Source: Pedobacter sp.
GTDB taxonomy: Bacteria > Bacteroidota > Bacteroidia > Sphingobacteriales > Sphingobacteriaceae
Length of the DNA stretch: 44,328 bases
NCBI GenBank assembly: GCA_025351765.1
Contig: JANXVH010000044.1
Coordinates: forward strand, 1-44,328
Reading direction: 5' to 3'
This document shows positions 14,739-23,546 of the stretch, in pieces. Each line of letters begins with the position of its first letter. Position 1 is the stretch's first letter. Made by a program: the position numbers and the translations under genes. The notes below the pieces were generated by a model, which worked only from the letters and a program-made list of their open reading frames with translations, did no database searches and was not told where the DNA came from.

Positions 14739-17195
14739 ATGAAATTTAAAAAGGCATTAGCCGGCTTTATACTAATCCTAGCAGTACTTTTTTCTCCCGC
14801 TGCGTTTGCACAAACAAACTATGCAGATGTTAAGGTAGACCAATTATCAGATGCACAAATCCGTCAGATGATCCAGCGTGCAGAATCTGTAGGATATAAT
14901 GATTCACAATTAGAACAGATGGCTGCTGCGCAAGGCATGAAAGCTGAGGAAGTTGCAAAGTTAAGGGCACGTGTTGCCAAGGTTAAAAGCAGCTCAGCGT
15001 CTGGTACAACTACTACCGCCGTCGACGCAGACTTAAACTCGGAAAGAGTTTCTACAGATACGGGTAAAGAAAGATCACCGGTGAAGGTTTTGACCGATGT
15101 GGGACCAAGGATTTTTGGGTCAGAGCTTTTTGCCAACAGTAATATTTCGTTCGAACCCAATGTACGGATGGCAACACCTAAAAATTATATCATAGGTCCT
15201 GATGACCAGTTACTGATCGACTTAAGTGGCGATAATGATGTAAATTATAACCTAAAGGTGAGCCCGGATGGTACGATCCGGTTACAATATATTGGTCCCG
15301 TTGCCGTTGGCGGTCTTTCTATCGAACAAGCAACACAGAAGATCAAGAGCAGTTTAGCGGGCACTTATCCATCTTTAAGAAGCGGAAGAACCAATGTTGC
15401 TGTCAACTTAGGAAACATCAGGAGCATCAAAGTAACCTTACTAGGAGAGGTTGTTAAACCCGGATCATACACCTTATCATCATTATCAACTGTGTTTAAT
15501 GCTTTAAATGCGTCTGGAGGCCCGAATTCAAATGGATCTTTCCGTAAGATTCAGGTGATACGTAATAACAAAGTTGTCTCTACTATAGATGTATACGACT
15601 TCTTGTTGAATGGCATCCAAAAAGGGAATGTTCGTTTACAGGATCAGGATGTAATTAACATACCGGTGTATCAAAGTAGAGTGGAAATAGCAGGCGAAGT
15701 AAAACGGCCAGCGTTATTTGAAGTATTAAATACAGAGAGCTTAGCGGATGTAATCAGGTTTGCAGGCGGATTTAGCGATAAGGCATATACGGCAACTATC
15801 AAAGTATTGCAGAATACAAACAAAGAGAGAAAGATCACAGATGTGAATGCCGAAAGCTTTAATACTTATGGCCCCTTAAACGGCGATAAATATGTGGTAG
15901 AGCAAATATTAGATCGTTTTGCAAATAGAGTGGAGATTGCTGGTGCTGTATTTAGACCAGGTCAGTTTGAATTAGATAAAGATCTAACCTTAAAGAACCT
16001 AATAGCTAAAGCAGAAGGATTAACTGAAGATGCTTTTTTAAACAGAGGTTATATCAATAGGTTAAATGCAGACAACTCACCATCATTGATTTCCTTTGAT
16101 GTGGCTAAAGTTTTAGCCGGAACTGAACCAGATATCAAGCTTCAACGAGAGGATAAGATTACGATCTCTTCAATTTTTGATTTAAGAGATGAATATAAAG
16201 TAAGCATTCAGGGAGAAGTACGAGCTCCAGGCACTTTTGAATATGGCGATAACATGAGCCTGGAGGCATTGATTCAAATGGCTGGTGGTTTTAAAGAGGG
16301 TGCAACGCCAAATCGTATTGAAATTTCTAGAAGGGTTAGAAACAGCGATGCCCTATCCAAATCAGCCCTTTCTGCTGAATTATTCACAGTAAATGTCGAT
16401 CAGAATTTAAAATTGGTGGGTGATACATTTGTATTGAAGCCATATGATATAGTTTCTGTTAGAAGTTCGACAGGTTATGAGGTTCAACGGCAAGTAAAGG
16501 TTGAAGGAGAAGTATTATATCCAGGTGTTTATACAATCAGTTCAAAAAATGAGCGCTTATCAGATTTAGTAAAACGGGCAGGAGGATTAACGCCATCAGC
16601 ATATGTTGAAGGTGCTTCCTTAAAAAGGCCTGGGTCTGCTACGGCGAATAAAAATGCGATTGATACAAAAGAAGAGGAAGAACGGAAATTGTTAAACTTG
16701 AAAAGGCTTCAGCAAACTGGAGCAAAGGATACTACTTCAAATGCGATTAACCAAAAAATAATTACCTCAGATTTAGTTGGTATCGATTTAGAACGTATCA
16801 TGAAAAACCCGGGCAGCAGGTATGACCTTCTAGTTGAAGAAGGAGATATTTTAAGGGTTCCTAAACAATTACAAACAGTAAAGGTTACCGGTGAGGTATT
16901 GAGCCCAAATAGTATTGTATTTTCACCGCGAAAAACATTTAAGCAATATGTTAATGGAGCAGGAGGCTTTACATTTAACGCATATAAAAAAGGAGCCCAC
17001 ATTAAGTATGCAAATGGTTCAGTTCAAGCGGCAAGTAGATTTCTTTTTTTTAATAACTATCCAAAAGTATTGCCAGGTGCGGAGATATTAGTTCCTAAAA
17101 AAGCTCAGAAGGAACCGTTAACTGTGCAGGGGTGGATTGGAATCGGGACTGCTGTGGCTTCACTCGCAGCAATAGTTGTTAGTTTATTGAGATAA
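14739..17195 (+). CDS. Polysaccharide export protein with six SLBB repeats (Wza-like)
   Basis: An 818-residue exporter component with signal peptide 1-25 (ending AAFA/Q) and no lipobox cysteine. The PF02563 export domain is at about residues 145-225 (NYIIGPDDQLLIDLSG ... LQYIGPVAVGGLS). Six SLBB-like units follow, each starting with a GEV/GAV-x-x-P core: GEVVKPGSY, GEVKRPALF, GAVFRPGQF, GEVRAPGTF, GEVLYPGVY and GEVLSPNSI. A C-terminal hydrophobic helix (GWIGIGTAVASLAAIVVSLL) ends the protein. E. coli Wza is about 380 residues with two such domains, so this one is much taller, as is usual in Bacteroidetes. It should form the trans-periplasmic/outer-membrane channel with the Wzz protein encoded 14 bp downstream. 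Confidence 0.92.
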   Translation: MKFKKALAGFILILAVLFSPAAFAQTNYADVKVDQLSDAQIRQMIQRAESVGYNDSQLEQMAAAQGMKAEEVAKLRARVAKVKSSSASGTTTTAVDADLNSERVSTDTGKERSPVKVLTDVGPRIFGSELFANSNISFEPNVRMATPKNYIIGPDDQLLIDLSGDNDVNYNLKVSPDGTIRLQYIGPVAVGGLSIEQATQKIKSSLAGTYPSLRSGRTNVAVNLGNIRSIKVTLLGEVVKPGSYTLSSLSTVFNALNASGGPNSNGSFRKIQVIRNNKVVSTIDVYDFLLNGIQKGNVRLQDQDVINIPVYQSRVEIAGEVKRPALFEVLNTESLADVIRFAGGFSDKAYTATIKVLQNTNKERKITDVNAESFNTYGPLNGDKYVVEQILDRFANRVEIAGAVFRPGQFELDKDLTLKNLIAKAEGLTEDAFLNRGYINRLNADNSPSLISFDVAKVLAGTEPDIKLQREDKITISSIFDLRDEYKVSIQGEVRAPGTFEYGDNMSLEALIQMAGGFKEGATPNRIEISRRVRNSDALSKSALSAELFTVNVDQNLKLVGDTFVLKPYDIVSVRSSTGYEVQRQVKVEGEVLYPGVYTISSKNERLSDLVKRAGGLTPSAYVEGASLKRPGSATANKNAIDTKEEEERKLLNLKRLQQTGAKDTTSNAINQKIITSDLVGIDLERIMKNPGSRYDLLVEEGDILRVPKQLQTVKVTGEVLSPNSIVFSPRKTFKQYVNGAGGFTFNAYKKGAHIKYANGSVQAASRFLFFNNYPKVLPGAEILVPKKAQKEPLTVQGWIGIGTAVASLAAIVVSLLR

Positions 17196-17209
17196 TGTGT
17201 GCATAGAAT

Positions 17210-18322
17210 ATGACGGCAAAACAAATACAGATGGATTCTGCCATTAAAAATGATGAAATTTCGATTAAAGAATTGATTTTTAAAGTACGGCAGTGGTGGA
17301 AATTTTTATTGTCTAAATGGTTAGTTCTTTTTATTTGTGGAATCATTGGTAGCGGACTTGGTTTCTTTTATGCTAGTTCTAAAGTTCCATTGTATATAGC
17401 TACTACTACATTCGTTTTAGAAGATGGAAAAGAAAATTCAGGATTGGCAGGGTTGGAAGGAGTTGCATCTATTGCCGGAGTGGATTTAGGAGGTAATGGA
17501 GGTGGTATATTTCAAGGGGATAATATATTGGGTTTATATAAGTCTCGGAAAATATTGGAACGTACATTATTAACGCAAGTAGATAATCAAGTTGGGAATA
17601 AGCAACTTTTGATAGATATATATTTAAATTTCACTGGATTAAGAAGTAGATGGGTAAACAATGAGAAATTAATTAACTTAAAGTTTGGAAAGAGGGACAT
17701 AAGAAAGTATGAATATTTATCGAGTTTAAATCGCTTACAGGATAGTGTTATAGGTGTTGTTGTAACAGATCTTAATACAAATTATTTATCTGTTACAAAA
17801 CCTGATAAGCGGCTTAGTGTTATTCAAGTGGACGTCAAGGCTCCAAGTGAATTTTTTGCGAAAGTTTTCAATGACGAATTGGTGAGAAATGTGAATGATT
17901 TTTACATAACTACCAAAACAAAGAAGACATTATTAAATGTAAAAATTTTGCAAAGCAAGGCAGACTCGGTTAGAAATGTAATGAACGGCGCTATTTCTAC
18001 CGCAATCGAAGTTGCGGATGCTACTCCAAATTTAAATCCTACTAGACAGGTAAAACGTGTGGCCCCTGCGCAGCGTGCCCAATTTTCTGCAGAAACAAAT
18101 AAGTCGATTTTAGCTGAAATGGTTAAAAATTTAGAGTTAACAAAAATATCATTACTGAGAGAAACGCCATTGATACAGTTGGTAGATCAACCTATATACC
18201 CTTTAAAAATAGAAAAATTAAGCAGGCTATTTACGGCAATTTTATGTGGCATTGTATTTGTTTTTATTGGTGTTTTATTCTTCTCTCTAAAAATAATTTT
18301 AAAAAATACATTAAGTGAATAA
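17210..18322 (+). CDS. Wzz/GumC-type chain-length determinant, no kinase domain
   Basis: A 370-residue inner-membrane protein with one membrane helix near each end (about 36-55 and 340-362) and a large periplasmic part. The N-terminal segment DEISIKELIFKVRQWWKFLLSKW and the C-terminal PLIQLVDQPIYPLKIEKLSRL, with the proline-rich site before the second helix, are typical of the Wzz family. It sets chain length and links polymerase to exporter. No C-terminal Walker ATPase/BY-kinase part is present, and no separate kinase is seen in the window. The gene overlaps the next by 8 bp. Confidence 0.9.
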   Translation: MTAKQIQMDSAIKNDEISIKELIFKVRQWWKFLLSKWLVLFICGIIGSGLGFFYASSKVPLYIATTTFVLEDGKENSGLAGLEGVASIAGVDLGGNGGGIFQGDNILGLYKSRKILERTLLTQVDNQVGNKQLLIDIYLNFTGLRSRWVNNEKLINLKFGKRDIRKYEYLSSLNRLQDSVIGVVVTDLNTNYLSVTKPDKRLSVIQVDVKAPSEFFAKVFNDELVRNVNDFYITTKTKKTLLNVKILQSKADSVRNVMNGAISTAIEVADATPNLNPTRQVKRVAPAQRAQFSAETNKSILAEMVKNLELTKISLLRETPLIQLVDQPIYPLKIEKLSRLFTAILCGIVFVFIGVLFFSLKIILKNTLSE

Positions 18323-19595
18323 ATATAAAATTGGAATAATAGGTTTAGGCTACGTTGGCTTGCCATTAGCTGTAGAGTTTGCGAAAAAATTTCAGGTACT
18401 AGGTTTTGATATTAATAGTGTTAGAATTGAGGAACTAAATAGAGCTGAAGACAGAACAAAGGAGGCTGATGTTAAATTATTAGAAACTCTTCTTAGATCT
18501 TCTTCTTCTTTGTCTGGGTTGACTTTTTCTTCAAGCGTCGATGATTTAAAGGATTGCAATATTTATATTGTTACTGTTCCTACACCTATTGATCAGTATA
18601 AGGCGCCAGATCTTAGACCTTTGCTTGCAGCTTCGAAGATGCTTGGTAGTATTTTGAAAAAAGGTGATATTGTAATTTATGAATCTACGGTTTATCCAGG
18701 ATGTACTGAAGAGGATTGTGTGCCAATATTAGAAAAGCATTCAAGTTTGAAGTTTAACGAAGATTTCTATTGTGGCTATTCTCCAGAGAGAATTAATCCT
18801 GGGGATAAGGTTAACACCTTAACCAAGATAAAGAAAGTTACTTCAGGCTCGACTCCTGAAATTGCAGAGATTGTTGATCAATTGTATTCTAGTATTATTA
18901 TCGCAGGAACTCACAAAGCACCAAGCATAAAGGTGGCTGAAGCGTCGAAAGCCATAGAAAATGCACAAAGAGATGTGAATATTTCTTTTGTGAATGAACT
19001 TGCTTTGATCTTCGACCGGATTGGAATTGATACAAATGATGTTATTGAAGCGGCGGGAACGAAGTGGAACTTCTTGAAATATAAACCCGGACTTGTTGGG
19101 GGACATTGCATAGGAGTCGACCCTTATTATTTAGCTCATAAGGCAGAATCGCTTGGTTATCACCCTCAAGTAATACTATCTGGAAGGCGTGTTAATGACA
19201 ACATGGGTATGTTTGTAGCAAGTAAGGTGATTAAGTTAATGATACATAAAGGTCACAAAATCCAGGGAGCGAAGGCGCTTATACTTGGTGTCACATTCAA
19301 AGAAGATTGTCCCGATATTCGTAATTCTAGGGTTATTGATATCTATAAGGAACTAAGACAATTTGGATTAAATGTAGATGTTTATGATCCACATGCAAAT
19401 AATCATGAAGTAGCTGAAGAATATGGCATCCAATTAGTCGACAATATTGACTTACAGTATGATTGTATTGTTCTTGCAGTTAGCCATAAGGAATTTTTAG
19501 CGCTTGATTTTAAGAATTTTAGTAATGGTCATAATACTGTTATCTTCGATACAAAAGCATGTTTAGATAGAAGTATAATTGACGCGAGGTTGTAA
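18315..19595 (+). CDS. UDP-N-acetylglucosamine 6-dehydrogenase, WbpA/TviB-like
   Basis: A 426-residue nucleotide-sugar dehydrogenase that oxidises C6 of UDP-GlcNAc in two NAD steps to UDP-GlcNAc-uronic acid. GLGYVG (10-15) binds NAD, K212 is in EASKAIENAQRD, and the catalytic C265 is in GGHCIGVDPYYL. YESTVYPGCTEED resembles the TviB/WbpO/WbpA group. The start is GTG 18315, overlapping the wzz stop by 8 bp. It begins the block that matches the five-enzyme Wbp route, which favours UDP-GlcNAc over UDP-Glc or UDP-GalNAc as substrate. Confidence 0.9.
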   Translation: MNKYKIGIIGLGYVGLPLAVEFAKKFQVLGFDINSVRIEELNRAEDRTKEADVKLLETLLRSSSSLSGLTFSSSVDDLKDCNIYIVTVPTPIDQYKAPDLRPLLAASKMLGSILKKGDIVIYESTVYPGCTEEDCVPILEKHSSLKFNEDFYCGYSPERINPGDKVNTLTKIKKVTSGSTPEIAEIVDQLYSSIIIAGTHKAPSIKVAEASKAIENAQRDVNISFVNELALIFDRIGIDTNDVIEAAGTKWNFLKYKPGLVGGHCIGVDPYYLAHKAESLGYHPQVILSGRRVNDNMGMFVASKVIKLMIHKGHKIQGAKALILGVTFKEDCPDIRNSRVIDIYKELRQFGLNVDVYDPHANNHEVAEEYGIQLVDNIDLQYDCIVLAVSHKEFLALDFKNFSNGHNTVIFDTKACLDRSIIDARL

Positions 19596-19601
19596 TTTTA
19601 T

Positions 19602-20801
19602 ATGTCTATTAAATACGATGTAGTTATAATAGGTGCTGGTCTTGTAGGCTTGTCTACTGCATATAATTTAAAGTTGAATAATCCGAATCTTAAAGTTGTA
19701 ATTCTGGATAAAGAAAGTGGCGTGGCCAAGCATCAGTCTGGAAACAATAGCGGAGTCATACACAGCGGAATATATTATAAGCCTAATAGTTTAAAAGCTA
19801 AAAATTGTATTTCCGGATATACATCGATAATCGACTTTGCTGACAAAAATGATGTGCCTTATGATATTTGTGGTAAGATTATCGTAGCTACTTCTACCAA
19901 GGAGATCGAAGGACTAAATAATATCTATAAAAGAGGAGTGGAAAACGGGCTTCAAGGCATAAAAAAACTCAATAAAGAACAAAGCCTTGAGATCGAACCC
20001 CATTGTGCGGCTTTGTCCTCCATTTACGTTCCCCAAACCGGGATCATTGACTACAGTAAAATGGCAGAAAGATTGCTTTATCTTTTCCTAAATCAATTTG
20101 GTGGCCTTGCGGTATTTAACCAAAAGGTTACGAATATTGTTGAAGATGGAGGTAATTTGGTAGTCGAAACTACTGGTGATAATTATGTTACTAATAAAAT
20201 CATAAGTTGTGCAGGTCTATTTTCAGATCGTATCGCCAATCTTACTGAAAAAACAAATGATCTTCGAATTATTCCTTTCCGTGGAGAATATTTCAAATTA
20301 AAACCTGAAAAGGAATATTTGGTGAAAAATTTAATTTATCCGGTTCCCAACCCTGAATTTCCCTTTTTGGGGGTGCATTTTACTAGGATGATTAGTGGAG
20401 GAATAGAAGCCGGGCCAAATGCAGTTTTGGCATTTAAGAGGGAAGGATATAAGTTTAGTGATTTCGATTTTGATGATATAAAGCAAAGTCTATTGTGGCC
20501 AGGGTTTTGGAGGATAGTTGCGAAATATGGAAGAACTGGTATTGGGGAGATATATAGATCTCTCTCTAAAGCTGCATTTACCAAGGCCTTACAAAATTTG
20601 ATTCCTGAAATTCAAGAAGTGGATTTAATTGATGGGGGCGCTGGAGTCCGTGCTCAAGCATGTGATAGAAAAGGCAATCTTATTGATGATTTTGATATTT
20701 TACAGAATAAAAATATCATCCATGTAAGAAATGCCCCATCACCTGCGGCCACATCGTGTTTGTCGATTGGAAAGTTAATAAGTGAAAAAATATCAACCTA
20801 G
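19602..20801 (+). CDS. lhgO: L-2-hydroxyglutarate oxidase/dehydrogenase (LhgO family)
   Basis: A 399-residue FAD enzyme of the LhgO (YgaF/L2HGDH) family, which oxidises L-2-hydroxyglutarate to 2-oxoglutarate. The FAD motif is GAGLVGLS (11-18). Family signatures are present: HQSGNNSGVIHSGIYYKPNSLKAK, RGEYFKL, LIYPVPNPEFPFLGVHFTR, GPNAVLAFKREGY and GGAGVRAQA. It lies 7 bp after the wbpA-like gene and 7 bp before the wbpE-like gene, clearly within the same operon. It makes no sugar itself. WbpB-type enzymes make 2-hydroxyglutarate while re-oxidising their bound NADH, so the likely job here is to recycle it. Electrons would go to oxygen or quinone. The family is certain; the role is inferred. Confidence 0.92.
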   Translation: MSIKYDVVIIGAGLVGLSTAYNLKLNNPNLKVVILDKESGVAKHQSGNNSGVIHSGIYYKPNSLKAKNCISGYTSIIDFADKNDVPYDICGKIIVATSTKEIEGLNNIYKRGVENGLQGIKKLNKEQSLEIEPHCAALSSIYVPQTGIIDYSKMAERLLYLFLNQFGGLAVFNQKVTNIVEDGGNLVVETTGDNYVTNKIISCAGLFSDRIANLTEKTNDLRIIPFRGEYFKLKPEKEYLVKNLIYPVPNPEFPFLGVHFTRMISGGIEAGPNAVLAFKREGYKFSDFDFDDIKQSLLWPGFWRIVAKYGRTGIGEIYRSLSKAAFTKALQNLIPEIQEVDLIDGGAGVRAQACDRKGNLIDDFDILQNKNIIHVRNAPSPAATSCLSIGKLISEKIST

Positions 20802-20807
20802 AACCTT

Positions 20808-21938
20808 ATGAAAGACGCCATTCAAATGGTAGACTTAAAAAGTCAATATTTAAAGATTAAGCCTGAAATAGATAATGCTTTGCTAAGCGCGGTAGAAGAG
20901 GTTGCTTATATTAATGGGCCGCAGGTAAAGCGTTTCACAAATAGTTTAAAAGAGTTTAATAAAGTTAATGCTGCGGTAACGTGTGCAAACGGAACTGATG
21001 CTCTACAGATTGCGATGATGGGGTTGGGCTTTAAGCCGGGAGATGAGGTAATTGTTCCTGCGTTTACTTATATAGCGACAGTCGAAGTTATTGCCTTGTT
21101 AGGTCTTGTTCCTAAGTTTATTGACGTAATAGAAGATACATTTGAGTTGGACCATACGAAGCTGGAAGGGGTGATTTCAGACAAAACAGTAGGAGTAATA
21201 CCAGTTCATTTATTTGGACAGTGTTCTAATATGGAGGCAATTTTATCGATTGCTAAAAAACATAATATAAGTGTTATCGAAGATACGGCTCAGGCAATGG
21301 GTGCTCAATATCTTTATAAGGATGGCTCGACTGCCTTTGCGGGGACTATGGGAGATATAGGAACAACATCTTTTTTCCCTTCTAAAAATTTGGGTTGTTT
21401 TGGTGACGGAGGAGCATTATTAACTAATAATGTTGAACTGGGGGAACGAGTTCATATTATAGCAAATCATGGTCAAAGAAAGAAATATTATCATGAAACT
21501 ATTGGTGTAAATTCTAGACTTGATACCTTACAAGCAGCGATATTAGACGTGAAAATAAAATATTTAAATGAATATAGTTCCGCCAGACAAAAAGTAGCAA
21601 AAAAATATGACGAGTCTCTGAATCGATTGTCTGGTCTGATCATTCCAAACCGTGCTAATTATTCTACGCATGTTTTTAATCAATATACATGTAGAATCGG
21701 AAATGGTAAGAGAGACGAATTAAAATCGTATCTTCAAGAAAAAGGTATTCCAACTATGGTCTATTACCCTATACCGGTACATTTACAAGAGGCTTATTGT
21801 ACATATGGATACAACTCTGGTGACTTCCCTGTTGCGGAAAGATTATGCCAGGAGGTAATTTCTTTTCCAATTCATACAGAGATGAAAGATAACGTTCAGG
21901 ATTATATTATAGAGAATATCATTAGCTTTTTTAATTAA
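20808..21938 (+). CDS. DegT/DnrJ/EryC1 aminotransferase, WbpE-like
   Basis: A 376-residue PLP aminotransferase. NGTDALQIA (61-69) and D159 (VIEDTAQAMGA) are cofactor contacts, and K193 in FFPSKNLGCFGDGG is the PLP lysine. The loop QYLYKDGSTAFAGTMGDIGTTS is typical of the WbpE/WlbC group. It should transfer an amino group from glutamate to C3 of UDP-2-acetamido-3-keto-glucuronic acid, releasing 2-oxoglutarate, which the WbpB-type enzyme can then use as electron acceptor. It is followed one base later by the acetyltransferase gene. Confidence 0.9.
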   Translation: MKDAIQMVDLKSQYLKIKPEIDNALLSAVEEVAYINGPQVKRFTNSLKEFNKVNAAVTCANGTDALQIAMMGLGFKPGDEVIVPAFTYIATVEVIALLGLVPKFIDVIEDTFELDHTKLEGVISDKTVGVIPVHLFGQCSNMEAILSIAKKHNISVIEDTAQAMGAQYLYKDGSTAFAGTMGDIGTTSFFPSKNLGCFGDGGALLTNNVELGERVHIIANHGQRKKYYHETIGVNSRLDTLQAAILDVKIKYLNEYSSARQKVAKKYDESLNRLSGLIIPNRANYSTHVFNQYTCRIGNGKRDELKSYLQEKGIPTMVYYPIPVHLQEAYCTYGYNSGDFPVAERLCQEVISFPIHTEMKDNVQDYIIENIISFFN

Positions 21939-21939
21939 T

Positions 21940-22518
21940 ATGATACATAACTATTTTGTTCATGAGACGGCTGTTGTAGATGAAGGAGCAATAGTAGGAG
22001 ACGGCGTTAAGATTTGGCATTTTTCTCATATTATGTCCAATTGCAAAATTGGTGATAAATGTAATATCGGGCAAAATGTTGTGATTTCACCTGGTGTAGA
22101 ATTGGGTAAAAATGTAAAGATTCAAAATAATGTATCTATTTATGAAGGAGTGACTTGTGATGATGATGTGTTCTTGGGACCTTCAATGGTCTTTACGAAT
22201 GTAATTAATCCTAGAAGTGCAATTAATCGTAGAGGGCAGTATTTCAAAACCCATGTTGGCAAGGGTGCTTCTATCGGTGCAAATGCAACCATTGTTTGTG
22301 GTCATGATATAGGTTCATTTGCATTTATTGGCGCTGGTGCAGTAGTGACTAAAACTATTCCAGCTTACGCTTTAGTCGTTGGTAATCCAGCTAGGCAATT
22401 GGGATGGGTTAGTGAATATGGTCACAGATTAGATTTTGATAATAATGGATTAGCAATTTGTGAAGAAAGTCAACAAGAGTATAAATTAGAAAATAATACG
22501 GTAAACAGAGTTAAATAA
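21940..22518 (+). CDS. Left-handed beta-helix acetyltransferase, WbpD-like
   Basis: A 192-residue hexapeptide-repeat enzyme. Imperfect hexad repeats run from about residue 10 to 150 (KIGDKCNIGQNVVISPGVELG, then VGKGASIGANATIVCGHDIG). The WbpD/WlbB features WHFSHIM, SMVFTNVINPRS and GNPARQLGWVSEYGHRL are seen. It acetylates the 3-amino group of UDP-GlcNAc(3N)A with acetyl-CoA to give UDP-2,3-diacetamido-2,3-dideoxy-glucuronic acid. It follows the aminotransferase by 1 bp and precedes the wbpB-like gene by 2 bp. Confidence 0.92.
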   Translation: MIHNYFVHETAVVDEGAIVGDGVKIWHFSHIMSNCKIGDKCNIGQNVVISPGVELGKNVKIQNNVSIYEGVTCDDDVFLGPSMVFTNVINPRSAINRRGQYFKTHVGKGASIGANATIVCGHDIGSFAFIGAGAVVTKTIPAYALVVGNPARQLGWVSEYGHRLDFDNNGLAICEESQQEYKLENNTVNRVK

Positions 22519-22520
22519 GA

Positions 22521-23546
22521 ATGGGATCAGATAAGAAAATAAAATTTGCGGTCATTGGGTGCGGCCATATAGGTAAAAGACATGCTGAAATGATCGATAG
22601 AAATGATGAGTCTGAGTTAGTTGCGTTAATTGACGTTCAGGATAGATCACTGCTAGCTATTGATAAATACAATGTTCCATTTTTCAAGACTTTAGAAGAT
22701 TTTTTGGAATCTGGTATTGAGGTTGACGTTATTAACATTGCTAGCCCAAATGGCTATCATGCAGCACAATCTTTAAAATGCCTCGAAGCAAAAAAACATA
22801 TTGTTGTTGAGAAGCCAATGGGTTTATTTAAACAGGATGCTGAGAAAGTAATTTTTAAAGCGCTTCATGTTCATAAGCACGTATTTGCGGTTATGCAAAA
22901 TAGATATTCCCCTCCCTCGGTTTGGATTAAAGATTTGATGGAGTCTGGAAAACTAGGAAAGATATTTATGGTTCAGTTGAATTGTTATTGGAACAGAGAC
23001 GACAGATATTATAAAAAAGAAAGCTGGCATGGCAAAAAAGATTTGGACGGTGGAACTTTATTTACTCAGTTTTCACACTTTATTGATATTATGTATTGGC
23101 TATTTGGTGACATAGAAAATATTCAGGCTAAATTTAATGATTTTAACCATAAAGATTTAACGGATTTCGAGGATTCTGGATTTGTTAATTTTGATTTTGT
23201 TAATGGAGGAATGGGAAGTATAAATTATTCGACATCTGTTTGGAATCAGAATTTGGAAAGCTCTATGACAATTATTGCTGCGAATGGTTCAGTGAAAATT
23301 GGGGGACAATATATGAATGAAGTAGAGGTATGTAATATTTTGGACTATGTCATGCCAGAATTGGCGCCTACCAACCCTGGGAATGACTACGGTGCATATA
23401 AAGGATCTGCGGCAAATCATCATTATGTAATAGAAAACGTGGTCGATGTACTTAAAGGGCGTGCTTCAATTACAACGAATGCTCTGGAAGGATTAAAGGT
23501 TGTTGATATAATTGAAAAAATATATAGTTCTTCAAGCAAAGTATGA
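22521..23546 (+). CDS. Gfo/Idh/MocA oxidoreductase, WbpB/WlbA-like
   Basis: A 341-residue dehydrogenase that oxidises C3 of UDP-GlcNAcA to the 3-keto sugar. GCGHIGKRH (13-21) binds NAD and EKP is at 97-99. The segment NCYWNRDDRYY followed by WHGKKDLDGGTLFTQFSHFIDIMYW matches WbpB/WlbA proteins and carries the catalytic His region. Known WbpB enzymes hold NAD tightly and re-oxidise it with 2-oxoglutarate, giving 2-hydroxyglutarate; the lhgO-type gene three genes upstream fits this chemistry. The gene overlaps the epimerase gene by 4 bp (ATGA). Confidence 0.92.
   Translation: MGSDKKIKFAVIGCGHIGKRHAEMIDRNDESELVALIDVQDRSLLAIDKYNVPFFKTLEDFLESGIEVDVINIASPNGYHAAQSLKCLEAKKHIVVEKPMGLFKQDAEKVIFKALHVHKHVFAVMQNRYSPPSVWIKDLMESGKLGKIFMVQLNCYWNRDDRYYKKESWHGKKDLDGGTLFTQFSHFIDIMYWLFGDIENIQAKFNDFNHKDLTDFEDSGFVNFDFVNGGMGSINYSTSVWNQNLESSMTIIAANGSVKIGGQYMNEVEVCNILDYVMPELAPTNPGNDYGAYKGSAANHHYVIENVVDVLKGRASITTNALEGLKVVDIIEKIYSSSSKV

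Noticed and set aside
19602..20801. Glycerol-3-phosphate dehydrogenase or sarcosine-type FAD oxidase
   Set aside because: The whole set of LhgO signatures (HSGIYY, YPVPNPEFPFLGVHFTR, GPNAVLAFKREGY) is present.
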